Below are positions 8,405 through 18,141 of a stretch of 64,000 nt of DNA, piece by piece. Source of the stretch: DATLBA01 sp035527275 (GTDB taxonomy: Bacteria > Planctomycetota > Phycisphaerae > FEN-1346); assembly GCA_035527275.1 (NCBI GenBank), contig DATLBA010000122.1, positions 1 to 64,000 of the forward strand, given 5' to 3'. The translations under genes were made by a program, and so were the position numbers. Position 1 is the first letter of the stretch, and each line of letters begins with the position of its first letter. The notes under the pieces were generated by a model. That model did not search any database. It worked only from the letters and a program-made list of their open reading frames with translations, and was not told where the DNA came from.

Positions 8405-9157
8405 TTGTTCCGCCGAGTGGCGACCAGTTGCGCTGTGCTGCTGGCGGGGGTGGTCGCCGCCATCGTCCTGGCCGGCGGCTGCAAGGCTCCCGCCTACCTG
8501 TGGGCCGACACCGACCGAACCGTCGCAGGATTCTCGGACCGGCGCCACCAGTGGGCCTACGACGGCGAGCCGGTCACCTTTGAACTCCGGATCGGCAGCG
8601 CGACAGACTACATCGTTTTCGGCGTCGCGGGTGAGGAAACGGTCGTTGAGACGATTAACAGAACAGGCCGCTTTCGATGGACCCGTGCCTTTCACGCCGG
8701 CCCTGAGCCCCGGCAATACGAAGTCTTTGCGGCGCCTTTCCTCATCCGCAGGCAACCCGACTGGTTCTATAACAAGAGCGAAGATGCGTGGGAACTGCTG
8801 CGGCGGCGGGACGACCGGCCGGACATTATGGTGGCCGACGAACAGGTGATATGGATTACCTGCTATCGGCGCGAGATCGGGATGCGCTTCAGGGTTCGCG
8901 GCGGGCCGCCGCGACGGGTCACGCTGAGCGTGGTAAAGGGAACCGGCGAGCGCACCGCGATTCCCCCGAAGGGCGACGCCGACGAGAACGCTCGGGGATT
9001 CGCGCTCCTCGGACCGGACGAGCGCGGTTTCTGCGAGGTCAGTTATACGCCCGTTCACAGCGAAGTCAGCCGCGGAGGCGCCACGCACGTAGAACTTCTG
9101 GTCGAGCACGCCGACGGCTCGCTCGAACGTCTTCGAGACGAGATCGACACCCCCTGA
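8405..9157 (+). CDS. Predicted lipoprotein of unknown function
   Basis: A 250-aa product starts at TTG 8405, placed 8 nt after AGGGGG. The N-terminus is a lipoprotein signal (FRR, a hydrophobic stretch, lipobox LAGGC). The rest is a secreted, β-rich domain with no recognised family. It ends 22 bp before hisS, so the two may share a transcript. The longer upstream frame runs through the 54-bp repeat and is rejected as the start. Confidence 0.7.
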   Translation: MFRRVATSCAVLLAGVVAAIVLAGGCKAPAYLWADTDRTVAGFSDRRHQWAYDGEPVTFELRIGSATDYIVFGVAGEETVVETINRTGRFRWTRAFHAGPEPRQYEVFAAPFLIRRQPDWFYNKSEDAWELLRRRDDRPDIMVADEQVIWITCYRREIGMRFRVRGGPPRRVTLSVVKGTGERTAIPPKGDADENARGFALLGPDERGFCEVSYTPVHSEVSRGGATHVELLVEHADGSLERLRDEIDTP

Positions 9158-9179
9158 GGAGGTGAACGAAGGACAACCG

Positions 9180-10466
9180 ATGAAGATCCAGGCCGTCAGG
9201 GGAACCCGCGACTTCTATCCGGAGGACCTGTCGTTGCGGCAGTGGCTCGCCGAGCGCTGGCGGGCCGTCAGCCGCCGGGCCGGCTTCGTCGAGGTGGACG
9301 GTCCCGTGCTGGAGCCGCTGGACCTTTACACTGAAAAGAGCGGTCCGGAGATCGCCGAGCAACTCTACTGGCTCCAGGACAAGGGCGGCCGCAAATTGGC
9401 CCTTCGTCCGGAGTTCACGCCGACGTTGGCACGGATGATCGCGGCCCGCCAGGCGTCGCTGCCCGAGCCGATTCGCTGGTTCAACATCTCGCGCTGCTTT
9501 CGCTATGAGCGGGCCCAGAAGGGCCGCCTCCGCGAATTTTTCCAATGGAACGTGGACCTTGTGGGCGCGGAGGGCGAGGTCGCCGACACCGAGTGCATTG
9601 CCGTCGCCGTCGATTCGCTTCGCGAACTCGGTTTGGGACCGGAGGATGTGGAGTTCCGGATCAGCGACCGGCGGCTCCTTGGTGCTCTGGTGCGGCACCT
9701 GGGCATCGCCGAGGCGAACGTGCCCCAGGTGTTCCAGGTCCTGGACAAGCGGGACAAAGTCGCGCCGGAAGCGCTCGAGGAGATGCTGGCGGGGGCGGGG
9801 CTCGAGGCCGGCCAGCGCGCCGGCTTGGAACGCATCCTCGCATGGGGCAGACTCGGCGACATTGACGAGCGCGAGCGCAGGACAGCCGACGTGGGGGCCG
9901 CCGTCGAGTCGCTCGAGCGCCTTTTCGATTTGCTTGCGGCATACGACCTGGCCGAATGGTGCCGTTTTGACATCGGCATTGTCCGGGGGCTGGCGTACTA
10001 CACGGGTGCCGTGTGGGAAGTCCACGACCGCGCGGGCGAGTTTCGGGCGATTTTCGGCGGTGGGCGCTATGACCGCCTCCTTGCCGACGTGGGCGGCAAA
10101 GCCATGCCGGCGTGCGGATTCGGCTGCGGCGATGTGATTCTCGGATTGCTGCTGGAGGCGCGCGGTCTTCGGCCTGGAATGGAATCAGCCGCAGAGTATT
10201 ACGTGACAACCTGGCGGGAAGAATGGGCCAAGGTGATTAAGGTCGTGCGGCATTTGCGCAAGCGCGGCAAGAGCGCACAAATCGGCCTGGGAATCGGCAG
10301 TCACAAACGTGACAGGAAAAGAGGCCTGGCCGCCGGTTCGCGGTTCGTTATCACTGTGGACGACAAGGACACACAGTGGCCGCAGGTATTGGTCCGCGAC
10401 TTGCAGCCCGAAGACGCCGGCTGCCCCACGGTCGTCAGGTTTGATTATCGCGAATTGGGAGGATAG
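9180..10466 (+). CDS. hisS: Histidyl-tRNA synthetase
   Basis: The 428-aa class II synthetase charges tRNA-His. It has VRGTRDFYPED at the start, LALRPEFTPTLARMIA and CFRYERAQKGRLREFFQWN (motif 2 region), the HisRS-specific GLAYYTGAVWEV, and GGGRYDRL near motif 3. A short anticodon-binding domain ends the protein. The ATG at 9180 follows GAAGGA by 6 nt; a GTG at 9162 is possible but lies within the upstream GAGGAGG sequence. Confidence 0.93.
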   Translation: MKIQAVRGTRDFYPEDLSLRQWLAERWRAVSRRAGFVEVDGPVLEPLDLYTEKSGPEIAEQLYWLQDKGGRKLALRPEFTPTLARMIAARQASLPEPIRWFNISRCFRYERAQKGRLREFFQWNVDLVGAEGEVADTECIAVAVDSLRELGLGPEDVEFRISDRRLLGALVRHLGIAEANVPQVFQVLDKRDKVAPEALEEMLAGAGLEAGQRAGLERILAWGRLGDIDERERRTADVGAAVESLERLFDLLAAYDLAEWCRFDIGIVRGLAYYTGAVWEVHDRAGEFRAIFGGGRYDRLLADVGGKAMPACGFGCGDVILGLLLEARGLRPGMESAAEYYVTTWREEWAKVIKVVRHLRKRGKSAQIGLGIGSHKRDRKRGLAAGSRFVITVDDKDTQWPQVLVRDLQPEDAGCPTVVRFDYRELGG

Positions 10467-10483
10467 GCAGACGACCCCATGCC

Positions 10484-10993
10484 ATGGCCAACCGCAAGGT
10501 CATCTACGAGGCGTGCTTCGAAGACTATCTCCGGGCGGTTGGCGTCCCATACGTGGCGGTGGACGAGGCGAAGAAGGCCCTGTTCGCCGGGGTGCGGCTG
10601 AAGAGTTTCGACTTTGTCGTTTATAGTTCCAGAGGGGCGAACCTTCTGGCGGATGTCAAAGGGCGCCGGTTCCCATACGAGCGGGCGGGGAGCCGCCGCT
10701 TCTGGGAAAATTGGACCACGCGCGACGATCTGGAGAGCCTGGCCCGGTGGGAAGAAGTTTTCGGTTCCGGGTTTGCGGGCGTGCTGGTGTTTTGCTATCA
10801 TCTGACACAGCCTCAAGCCGCCGAGCATTTTGACGTCGTGCATGGGTTCCGCGGCGAATACTTCGGGCTGGTAGGCGTCTATCGAAACGCCTACGCCGAG
10901 GCGGCGCGGCTGCGAAGCCGATCGTGGGATACGGTGTCGGTTCCCACGGCAATATTCCGCGCGATGGTCCGGCCGATAGAGGCTTTTCTGTGA
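10484..10993 (+). CDS. HYExAFE family protein
   Basis: The 169-aa product opens with KVIYEACFEDYLRAVGVPYV, the motif that names the HYExAFE family, known to me from planctomycetes. SFDFVVYS and LADVKGRRF suggest a nuclease-like (PD-(D/E)XK-type) core, but that is inference; no biochemical function is known. It lies 17 bp after hisS on the same strand. Confidence 0.75.
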   Translation: MANRKVIYEACFEDYLRAVGVPYVAVDEAKKALFAGVRLKSFDFVVYSSRGANLLADVKGRRFPYERAGSRRFWENWTTRDDLESLARWEEVFGSGFAGVLVFCYHLTQPQAAEHFDVVHGFRGEYFGLVGVYRNAYAEAARLRSRSWDTVSVPTAIFRAMVRPIEAFL

Positions 10994-11012
10994 GAGGGCA
11001 GGGGAGCATGGG

Positions 11013-11222
11013 ATGAAGCGAAGTCAACGGTGGCGGCGGTGGTGCGGCCGTGCGGGAGCCCTTGCGGCGGTCGTGCTAGTGACGGGAGGCCTGGCGCTTG
11101 GAGCCCGGGGGAGTCGCGGCAAGGAACCGTCGCGCCCTTCCTATGCTATTTCGAACATTGTGGCAATGGTGATGAGCGGGGTGCTGCTGGCTATTCCGTG
11201 CAAGCGGTTTCGGCGAACGTAA
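11013..11222 (+). CDS. Small membrane protein
   Basis: The 69-aa ORF has a basic N-terminus, a hydrophobic segment (ALAAVVLVTGGLALGA) and a second one (IVAMVMSGVLLAI) before a basic tail. ATG 11013 follows a GGGGAGCATGGG stretch. Function unknown. Confidence 0.5.
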   Translation: MKRSQRWRRWCGRAGALAAVVLVTGGLALGARGSRGKEPSRPSYAISNIVAMVMSGVLLAIPCKRFRRT

Positions 11223-11269
11223 CGGTGTGCCGCCGAGGATGGCGGACAGAAATGCGAAAGGAGACGGCC

Positions 11270-11557
11270 ATGGATGGCAAGACGTTGGCGATTGCCGCAC
11301 TTGTTGTGACGGCGCTGCTGCTGGGCGGTATTGTGGCGAGCGGGCTCCGCCAGGAAAAGGCGGCCTACGCGCAAAACGGCGTTTACTCGACATACCTGCT
11401 TGCAACAGCTCGCGCGAAAGAAACCACAGTCAACTTCGTCGTGGTGGACACGGCGAAGCGCAGGATGTTATTCTATACGTACAATACGACGACGAAGAAG
11501 TTGGTGCCCGCCCCCGGGCACGACCTGCTGCGAGAGCTCCAGCGCAAGTTACCATAA
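11270..11557 (+). CDS. Small membrane-anchored exported protein, paralogue 1
   Basis: The ATG at 11270 follows GGAGA; 95 aa. One N-terminal anchor is followed by an extracytoplasmic domain with VYSTYLLATARAKETTVNFV and VVDTAKRRMLFYTYN. The neighbour at 11593 has the same layout (YLMAS, a DTxxxR strand and a tyrosine-containing strand), so the two look like tandem paralogues. Function unknown. Confidence 0.65.
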   Translation: MDGKTLAIAALVVTALLLGGIVASGLRQEKAAYAQNGVYSTYLLATARAKETTVNFVVVDTAKRRMLFYTYNTTTKKLVPAPGHDLLRELQRKLP

Positions 11558-11592
11558 AGAGGTTTTGGGATTGTGATAACTAAGGAGTAATC

Positions 11593-11901
11593 ATGAAAAC
11601 AAAACGTCTGATTGTTGTGTTGTTGGTATGTGCAAATGTGGTGCTGGGCGCCCTGGCCGCCGGCCTCTGCCTGGGCCGGGCCGAAACGGCGGCCGTGGCC
11701 CAGTCCAATTCCCGCGGGGGAGACTACCTGATGGCCAGCGGCCCCATCTCCTCCACGCGGGACGCCATCCTGATTATCGACACCGTTTCCAGCCGGGCGA
11801 ATCTGTATGTCCCGAAGGTGGGGGCCAGCGCAACCGGTGCCCAGTGGGAACTGACTGACAGCCGGAATCTGGCGATGGATTTCGGCCGCGGTGCCAAGTA
11901 G
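11593..11901 (+). CDS. Small membrane-anchored exported protein, paralogue 2
   Basis: A 102-aa protein with ATG after AAGGAG. It has an N-terminal signal or anchor (LIVVLLVCANVVLGALAAGL), then a β-rich domain (DYLMASGPISSTRDAILIID). It resembles the preceding gene product in layout. bioB follows 35 bp downstream. Confidence 0.65.
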   Translation: MKTKRLIVVLLVCANVVLGALAAGLCLGRAETAAVAQSNSRGGDYLMASGPISSTRDAILIIDTVSSRANLYVPKVGASATGAQWELTDSRNLAMDFGRGAK

Positions 11902-11936
11902 GCCGGTTTCGCCTTTCACCCGGCCGGAGGCGGCTG

Positions 11937-12956
11937 ATGGCGGTGGTGTCGCCGGTGGAGCGGCGCGCGCAGCAGGTCCTTGCGGGCCGCCAAATTGAGC
12001 GCGGCGAAGCGCTGGCGCTTTTAGAAGCGGCGGAGGCGAACCCCTGGCCGCTGATTTTTGCCGCCGACCGAATCCGCCGACGGTTCCGCGGGCGGCGGGT
12101 TCGCCTCTGCAGCATTGTCCCCGTCAGACTCGGCCGGTGCAGCGAGGATTGCCACTGGTGTGCCCAGAGCGCGCACTGGGACACCGGGGTCGAGGCGCGC
12201 GGCCTGCCGCCGACGGGGGAGATTGTTCGCATGGCCAGGACCGCCGCCGCGCAGGGTGCGGAGAGTTTCGGCCTTGTGTCGAGCGGCGTTCGCCTGACGG
12301 AGGACGATCTGGCAGCGGTCGAAGAGGCGGCCGGCGCCGTCCGATCCGAGACGGGGCTGGACGTTTGCGGAAGTTTCGGCGCTCTGGAGCCCGATGTGGC
12401 CCGCCAGCTGGTCGACGCCGGCTTCCGGCGGTACAATCATAACCTGGAAACCTCGGCCCGCCACTTTCCCCGCGTGTGCTCGACGCATACCTACGAAGAC
12501 CGCGTGCGCTCCGCACGAGCCGCGATCGAGGCGGGGCTGGAACTGTGCTGCGGGGGGATTTTCGGAATCGGCGAGAACGACGAAGACCGGGTGGACCTCG
12601 CGATGGCGATCCGCGAAACGGGCGCCCACGTGGTGCCCTTGAACTTCCTTTACCCGATTCCCGGCACGCCGCTCGGTGGCGCCAAGCCGCTGCCACCGCT
12701 CAAGATCCTCTCAATTATCGCGATGTTTCGGTTCGTCATGCCCGACCGCACGATCAAGGTGGCCGGCGGGCGTGAGCAGAACTTGCGCGACCTGCAGAGC
12801 CTGATGTTCCTGGCAGGGGGCGATGCGTGTCTCATCGGGAATTACCTGACCACGCAAGGGCGCCCCGCCGACGAGGACCTTGCCATGATCCGCGATTTGG
12901 GACTCGAGCCGGGCAGGGCAGGGGGGTCGTCCGGCCCTGGGACGAGCCATGCGTAA
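11937..12956 (+). CDS. bioB: Biotin synthase
   Basis: The 339-aa radical SAM enzyme inserts sulfur into dethiobiotin. The [4Fe-4S]-SAM cysteines are C68, C72 and C75 in GRCSEDCHWCAQS. GLVSSG, YNHNLETS, LNFLYPIPGTPL and AGGREQNL match BioB. No other biotin gene is visible here except possibly the overlapping ketoacyl synthase. Confidence 0.92.
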   Translation: MAVVSPVERRAQQVLAGRQIERGEALALLEAAEANPWPLIFAADRIRRRFRGRRVRLCSIVPVRLGRCSEDCHWCAQSAHWDTGVEARGLPPTGEIVRMARTAAAQGAESFGLVSSGVRLTEDDLAAVEEAAGAVRSETGLDVCGSFGALEPDVARQLVDAGFRRYNHNLETSARHFPRVCSTHTYEDRVRSARAAIEAGLELCCGGIFGIGENDEDRVDLAMAIRETGAHVVPLNFLYPIPGTPLGGAKPLPPLKILSIIAMFRFVMPDRTIKVAGGREQNLRDLQSLMFLAGGDACLIGNYLTTQGRPADEDLAMIRDLGLEPGRAGGSSGPGTSHA

Positions 12957-14205
12957 GAGACCGTCCGCGGTGGTTACCGGGCTTGGCCTGGTCCTGCCTC
13001 ACGGGGTGGGCTTGCAGGCGGCCGATGCGGTGTTCCGAGGCGAAAGCGCGGTCGCTTGCATTACAGGCATCAACGGTCCGGCCGGCGCCACGGCTGCGGC
13101 GCTGGCCGAGTTTACGCCACCGGACGGGACAGCGGGGGCCGACCGTGCCATCCAGTTTGCCGTAGCGGCGGCCGAGGAAGCATGGCGCCACGCGGGACTT
13201 TCGGCGGACGGCATCGATCCGGAGCGGGTGGCCGTTGTTTTGACGTTGAGTAAGGGATGCATTCTTGCGCTGGCTCGCCGGGCCGGTCTCCGAAGGTCCC
13301 GGCGCGCCGGGATGGCGAGCGGTGGAGCGGGCGGGCGAGACTTTTGGTTTCAGGTTGCGCCGGACGCGGCGGCGCGCACGGTCGCGGGTCGGCTGGGCGT
13401 TCGCGGGCCGGTGGAGACGCCGGTGACAGCATGTGCATCGGGCGGGCACGCGCTTCTGTGGGGTGTTCGCCTGATTGAGCGGGGCGTTGTTGACATTGCG
13501 CTGGCGGGCGCGGCGGAGGCGTCCATCCATCCGCTCATCATCGGCTCGTATCGCCGAATGGGTGTGCTGGCGCCGGCCGGCGACGATCCTGCTGCATCGG
13601 TTCGGCCTTTCTCATCAACGCGCCGCGGGTTTGCCATAGGCGAGGGCGCCGGCGTCGTGGTCCTTGAGTCGGCGGAATCAGCCGAACGCCGCGGTGCGCG
13701 AACCCTGGGCCGCGTGAGCGGATGGGCGAGTGGCAGCCACGCGGCAAGTCTGACGCACGTCGAGGCAGACGGCACGACGCTGGCCCGGCTGATGCAGGAA
13801 GCGCTGCGGCGGGCGCGCGTCGAGCCGGGCGCCGTGGACTACGTTCACGCGCACGGCACGGCGACGGTTCCGAACGATCTGGCCGAAGCGCGGGCCATTC
13901 GCCGCGCGCTCCTCGGCGCCGAGGGGGTCAGCGTCTCATCCACGAAGGGGGCGCACGGACACCTGTTGGGGGCGGCAACGGCGGTGGAAACGGTTCTCAC
14001 GATTCTGGCGATGGAGCGACAGGAAGTGCCGCCCACGGCGAATCTGACGGATCCGGATCCGGCCATCGGGCTGGATTGCACGCCCCTGCGGCCGCGCCGG
14101 CGGCCGATTCGCCACGCCCTGAAGATTGCCAGCGGCTTCGGGGGCCAGTCGCTGGCGCTGTGCCTGTCGGCGGCTACAACCACAAGTCGCGCGCCGGCCA
14201 GGTGA
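12949..14205 (+). CDS. Beta-ketoacyl-ACP synthase (FabF/KAS II-like)
   Basis: The 418-aa thiolase-fold condensing enzyme has catalytic Cys162 in TACASGGH and His in HAHGTAT (about residue 302) and GAHGHLLGAA (about 335). It overlaps bioB by 8 bp, so a role in making the pimeloyl chain is possible, but general fatty-acid or polyketide condensation is equally so. Residues 114-122 (LRRSRRAGM) are encoded by a copy of the dispersed palindrome and look like an insertion. Its 3' end overlaps the convergent gene by 32 bp. Confidence 0.8.
   Translation: MRKRPSAVVTGLGLVLPHGVGLQAADAVFRGESAVACITGINGPAGATAAALAEFTPPDGTAGADRAIQFAVAAAEEAWRHAGLSADGIDPERVAVVLTLSKGCILALARRAGLRRSRRAGMASGGAGGRDFWFQVAPDAAARTVAGRLGVRGPVETPVTACASGGHALLWGVRLIERGVVDIALAGAAEASIHPLIIGSYRRMGVLAPAGDDPAASVRPFSSTRRGFAIGEGAGVVVLESAESAERRGARTLGRVSGWASGSHAASLTHVEADGTTLARLMQEALRRARVEPGAVDYVHAHGTATVPNDLAEARAIRRALLGAEGVSVSSTKGAHGHLLGAATAVETVLTILAMERQEVPPTANLTDPDPAIGLDCTPLRPRRRPIRHALKIASGFGGQSLALCLSAATTTSRAPAR
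13296..13313. repeat. Palindromic repeat, copy 2 (inside ketoacyl synthase)
   Basis: GTCCCGGCGCGCCGGGAT lies in frame within the synthase gene and encodes SRRAGM. Confidence 0.8.
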
Positions 14206-15913
14206 CAGGCGGCTCCGGCCACTCGACCGGCGGGTGCGCGATTTGCGGGAAGAGGTCCGGCAGGTTCTCATAGGTAAGCCTCGGTCCGACCTCCCGCAGG
14301 TTGCCGACGAATCGCTTCGCTTCGTCGAGCCATTGGGGGTAGGGGGGGTGAGCAGCCTCCGTTTGCATCGGCTCCTGAAGCCGGCTTACGGCTTCGGCCC
14401 ATTCGAGTTCGGCCCGCCGCCAGGCGTGGAGGGCTTCACTCAGGCGGTGCAGCCCTTGGTTGAACGCATCGCGGGCTTCCGGCCCGCGGCCCTCCTTTCG
14501 GGCGTCGAGACTGCGCTGGAAGGCGTTGCGGGCTTCCTGCGTCAGTTTCGCTGCCTTGTAGCGGGGCAGGTTTTCGTATGTCAGGTCGGACTGGAACCGC
14601 CGGAGTCCGGCCAGGAAGGCGGCGTCTTCGGGTCGCATCCGGCCAACCCACTCCCAGGCGTCAATCGCTTCAGCCAGTGGTTTCTGTGCCTTGGTGAAGG
14701 CGTTTCGGGCAGCGCGGTCGTGGCCTTGCTCTCGAGGCTCCAGGCTGTCCTCCATCGCTTTGAAGGCGTCCCAAGTCAGCGCCGCGGCATGGTAGCGGGG
14801 CAGATTGTCGTAAGTCAGGCGTGAGCGAAAGGTCTGAAGCCCGTCGTCGGCGGCCTCGGCTTCCGCATAAAACCTTTTATAGACATCACTCAGAAGAATC
14901 GATAGGCCTTTGTTTTCCCACCGAAGCACGTGGTCCCGCCACTCGCGCCGGGCCCATTTCCACGCGCCGATGGACTCGTCCAGCGTCTCAAGACCTTCGC
15001 GGAACCGACGGCGTGATGCTGCGTCGTGGCCCTCCCGGCGGGCTGCGACGCTCGCTTCGAGCGCGCCGTAGGCCTGGAGGGTCAATTCAGTGGCGTAATA
15101 ACTGACACTGTGGCAGGCCTGGCTGTAAACGACCGGGTCGGAGAGGCCGCCGCCGAGCGTGTCGTAGAGATCGTTGGCTTTCCGCGCGCGGTCATACCAT
15201 TCGTAGGCGATGAGAAAGGTGCTGCGCCCTTCGTCTTCCCGGACCCGCCGGCGGTAATAGGGGGCCTCCTGCGAGCGGCCGAGTTTATCGCCGTAGATGC
15301 GTCCCAGAGCGGCCATGATCGCCGCGTTGTGCGGGTTCCTGCGGTATCCGGCGGTTCCGAAGTCGACGGCGCGCCGGATCCACTGGTACTTGTGTTCGAG
15401 GGAATGCCACTGGGCGCTGATGTTCCACGCAAGGTTCCACATGTGAAATGTCCACATTTGCGGGTAGTCGCCTTGGATCGCCGCGATTTTCGTATAGCGG
15501 TCAATGAGATCGAAGTGGATCTTCTCGTGCTTTTCTTCTTCGGCCGCCATCCAGAGCCAGACGACGTATGGCCCTCGGAAGCCGCCGAGAATAAGCGTGA
15601 GCGCCCGGACAGGCAGGTCGCCCAGTTCCAGGGCAGGGCGGCCGGGGACGATCCGCACCGACGCGCCCGCCGCCGTCACAAAACCGAACTGCGACGCCTC
15701 GCTCAGACGCCTGCTCGGGTTTTCCAGGCGGCCGAGGAGCAGTTGTCGGCGGTGTTCGACGTATCTGCGTAGCGGATGGACCGCGCCGGCGAGCAGCGCC
15801 GCGAGAATCGCAGCGTAAAGGACGTTGCGGAGGCGGTTGCGCGGCGGTCGGGCCTGACCGGACACTCGCTGGGCGCCCCCAGAGAGGGCCATTGTTTGGT
15901 CGGGAGTGTTCAT
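14174..15913 (-). CDS. Unknown helical protein of ABC export operon
   Basis: The 579-aa product begins at ATG 15913, which overlaps the stop of the upstream permease gene. One N-terminal membrane helix (LRNVLYAAILAALLAGAV) is followed by long α-helical, TPR-like repeats; the phrase LTYxNLPRYxAAxLT recurs three times. It is likely an extracytoplasmic partner of the ABC-2 exporter. No family name is certain. Confidence 0.7.
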   Translation of the reverse strand: MNTPDQTMALSGGAQRVSGQARPPRNRLRNVLYAAILAALLAGAVHPLRRYVEHRRQLLLGRLENPSRRLSEASQFGFVTAAGASVRIVPGRPALELGDLPVRALTLILGGFRGPYVVWLWMAAEEEKHEKIHFDLIDRYTKIAAIQGDYPQMWTFHMWNLAWNISAQWHSLEHKYQWIRRAVDFGTAGYRRNPHNAAIMAALGRIYGDKLGRSQEAPYYRRRVREDEGRSTFLIAYEWYDRARKANDLYDTLGGGLSDPVVYSQACHSVSYYATELTLQAYGALEASVAARREGHDAASRRRFREGLETLDESIGAWKWARREWRDHVLRWENKGLSILLSDVYKRFYAEAEAADDGLQTFRSRLTYDNLPRYHAAALTWDAFKAMEDSLEPREQGHDRAARNAFTKAQKPLAEAIDAWEWVGRMRPEDAAFLAGLRRFQSDLTYENLPRYKAAKLTQEARNAFQRSLDARKEGRGPEARDAFNQGLHRLSEALHAWRRAELEWAEAVSRLQEPMQTEAAHPPYPQWLDEAKRFVGNLREVGPRLTYENLPDLFPQIAHPPVEWPEPPVTWPARDLWL

Positions 15914-18141
15914 GCAGCCACCTCCCGCTTCTTGAAAAGAAGCGCGCCGACCAGAACCATGCCGAGGACGCCGAGGCCTGCCCAGAGAAAGGTGGCCCCG
16001 AGTTCCGAAAAGGGCAGCACTTCTCCCATGTTCACGCTTTCGGGCGGCAGCATGGCCCTCAGGTCCGGCACCAATCGCAAGATATGCCCAAGAAATTCCT
16101 GGGACTGACGCGTCGGGCTTCCTGCGGGCATTTGACGGGCCGCCTGCTGGATTGACTGAATCAGAAAGTTGCGGATCATGCCCAGAAGGAAAAGGACGAT
16201 CGTCGCGAGGGCGCTGACGAACCAGGAAAACCGCGTGCTCAGCAGGACACCGGCGGCCGCGACAACCGTCCCGAAGAGCCACACCTTCAGCACCGCCTTC
16301 GCGAAGTTCCACACGAACGGTCCGCCGGGCAGCCGGAGGCGCACGCTCTTGGGAAGCAAACCGAACGCATCGTCGCTGGTCAAACATTCCAGCCTCGCTT
16401 CCAGAGGGCCGCCGTGCCAAAAGTCCCGGTCGAGATACAGAATGGTTGAGTGGTGGCTTTCAGGTGTGAAGCGGACGACGTGTGAGTCGCCCCCGCCGGG
16501 TTTGACGAAGACAATCTGGGCGGTGGTCTCAACCGTGGCGGGGCTCCATGCGTCCAGCGAGAACCCGATTTCGACCGGCGTGTCCGCCCCGCCCAGGATT
16601 TCCTCGGGAACGTCGCCGAAGCGGAAGACCGCCGCCTGGCGGGGCAGGTGAGACCTTCCCTGGAGATGAAGTTTCCCGAAAAGCTGTTTCGGCACTACCA
16701 GGGGCGTTTCCGGGACAGGCACCTTTTCGCCTGCGGGACCGACAAGGCTGAGAGCCCCCGCGCGGGCGCCGGCCAGGTGTCCCTTCCGCATCGCGGCCAC
16801 CTCGAGACGGGCCACGCCGGTCGGCGGCACCGGAAGATCGCCTTCCTGGAGCCCGCCGGTCGGCAGAACGAGCGGCAGGGATAACCCTTCGGACCCTGAG
16901 ACCTGGACCTCAAGCGCGTATTGGGTGCGTTGGGCTGTCCGGGAGGCGGGGCGGCCCCGGGAAGGCGCGGGGCTTTGCGGAATGAGTTCGAGAAAGACCG
17001 GCGTGGGGCGGGTTGCCTCCTCGGGTGCCGGCCGGGCCTCGAGTTTCAAATCGAGTCGGCACCGCCATGGCGGAACTTGCGGCAGGGCGATTTGGGGGAT
17101 TGCTTCCGCCGGATCCGCCCGGCTCAGGCCGGCCCGGAGTTCGGCAAGCACCCGCGCCGTGCCCATCATGGCCTCGGCGGTGTTCGCATAGAACGCGCGG
17201 ACCGCCACGGGGGCCCTGTCACGATTAAGCCGCTGGACATGGGTTTGCCAAAGACGGGCGGTGGCTTCCCACGCATCGGCCGCCTTGCCCAATCGTTCCA
17301 GGCCAACATCGAAGGTCTTCGCGGCCCTTTGCGGCTCATCGGAACGCTGGTGGGCGGCGAGACCCTCGCGAAGCGTTTCGCGCGCCAAGAGCGTTTTCCG
17401 CGCCGCAGCATCCGAAGCGCCATACAGGCCGATCCAGTCGGACAACGGTGCCTCGGCAAGGTCCCAGTGGAGGCGCATCCCGGTTTCGCCGAGGATCCAG
17501 CGGGCGTCGGCGGAGGCGGAGGCGGCCGCGGGGTGGTGAATGTCAATGATGGGACCGGCGTCGGCGTTCCGATAGCGATGGGTTTCGAGCGGGCCGCGCT
17601 CGGCGACCGCCTTCAGGGCGTTCAGGTCCGCCTCATATCGGGCGTGTGCTTCCCGGCTTCGTTCTGCGGCGAGCGACCGCACGGTCGAAGCGCGGAACGA
17701 GAGGTAGGCACAGGCCCCGACCGACACGGCGGCCAGCATCGCCAGGAGCAGCGCGGACATGCCGAGCGTCTTGCCGCCCACGAGTTCGATGCAGCCGAGG
17801 GGCTTGGTCACGGTGGTGTAGGCGACCTTCGTTTCGATCTCGGCGGGGATGGAGTAGGTGGCAAAAAAGACGGCGACAAGAACCGCCAGGACGAGCATAA
17901 CGAACATCGCTGTCCCGATGGCCGCCGGGACGGCTTCAAAAACTGGGTCAAAGCGCGGCGACGAATAATCGGCCAGCACCAGGACAACAATCGCCAGCGG
18001 CGCGAGAATCCATAGGCGCATCCGGAGACCTTGCCGGAACGCGACCAGAGCGACGGCCCAGACGCGCCGAAAGGGCCACCGGGAGCGCACGGCGCCTCGC
18101 GCGCCTTCGCAGGGAGCCTTGTTGTCGCACCTATCGGTCAT
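15910..18141 (-). CDS. ABC-2 type transporter permease with large extracytoplasmic domain
   Basis: In this 743-aa protein, N-terminal helices (about residues 35-150) and C-terminal helices (about 580-740) flank a large soluble region of about 400 residues. This is the layout of ABC-2 permeases with an inserted exterior domain. It overlaps the ATPase gene by 11 bp and the next gene by 4 bp. The substrate is unknown. Confidence 0.75.
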   Translation of the reverse strand: MTDRCDNKAPCEGARGAVRSRWPFRRVWAVALVAFRQGLRMRLWILAPLAIVVLVLADYSSPRFDPVFEAVPAAIGTAMFVMLVLAVLVAVFFATYSIPAEIETKVAYTTVTKPLGCIELVGGKTLGMSALLLAMLAAVSVGACAYLSFRASTVRSLAAERSREAHARYEADLNALKAVAERGPLETHRYRNADAGPIIDIHHPAAASASADARWILGETGMRLHWDLAEAPLSDWIGLYGASDAAARKTLLARETLREGLAAHQRSDEPQRAAKTFDVGLERLGKAADAWEATARLWQTHVQRLNRDRAPVAVRAFYANTAEAMMGTARVLAELRAGLSRADPAEAIPQIALPQVPPWRCRLDLKLEARPAPEEATRPTPVFLELIPQSPAPSRGRPASRTAQRTQYALEVQVSGSEGLSLPLVLPTGGLQEGDLPVPPTGVARLEVAAMRKGHLAGARAGALSLVGPAGEKVPVPETPLVVPKQLFGKLHLQGRSHLPRQAAVFRFGDVPEEILGGADTPVEIGFSLDAWSPATVETTAQIVFVKPGGGDSHVVRFTPESHHSTILYLDRDFWHGGPLEARLECLTSDDAFGLLPKSVRLRLPGGPFVWNFAKAVLKVWLFGTVVAAAGVLLSTRFSWFVSALATIVLFLLGMIRNFLIQSIQQAARQMPAGSPTRQSQEFLGHILRLVPDLRAMLPPESVNMGEVLPFSELGATFLWAGLGVLGMVLVGALLFKKREVAA

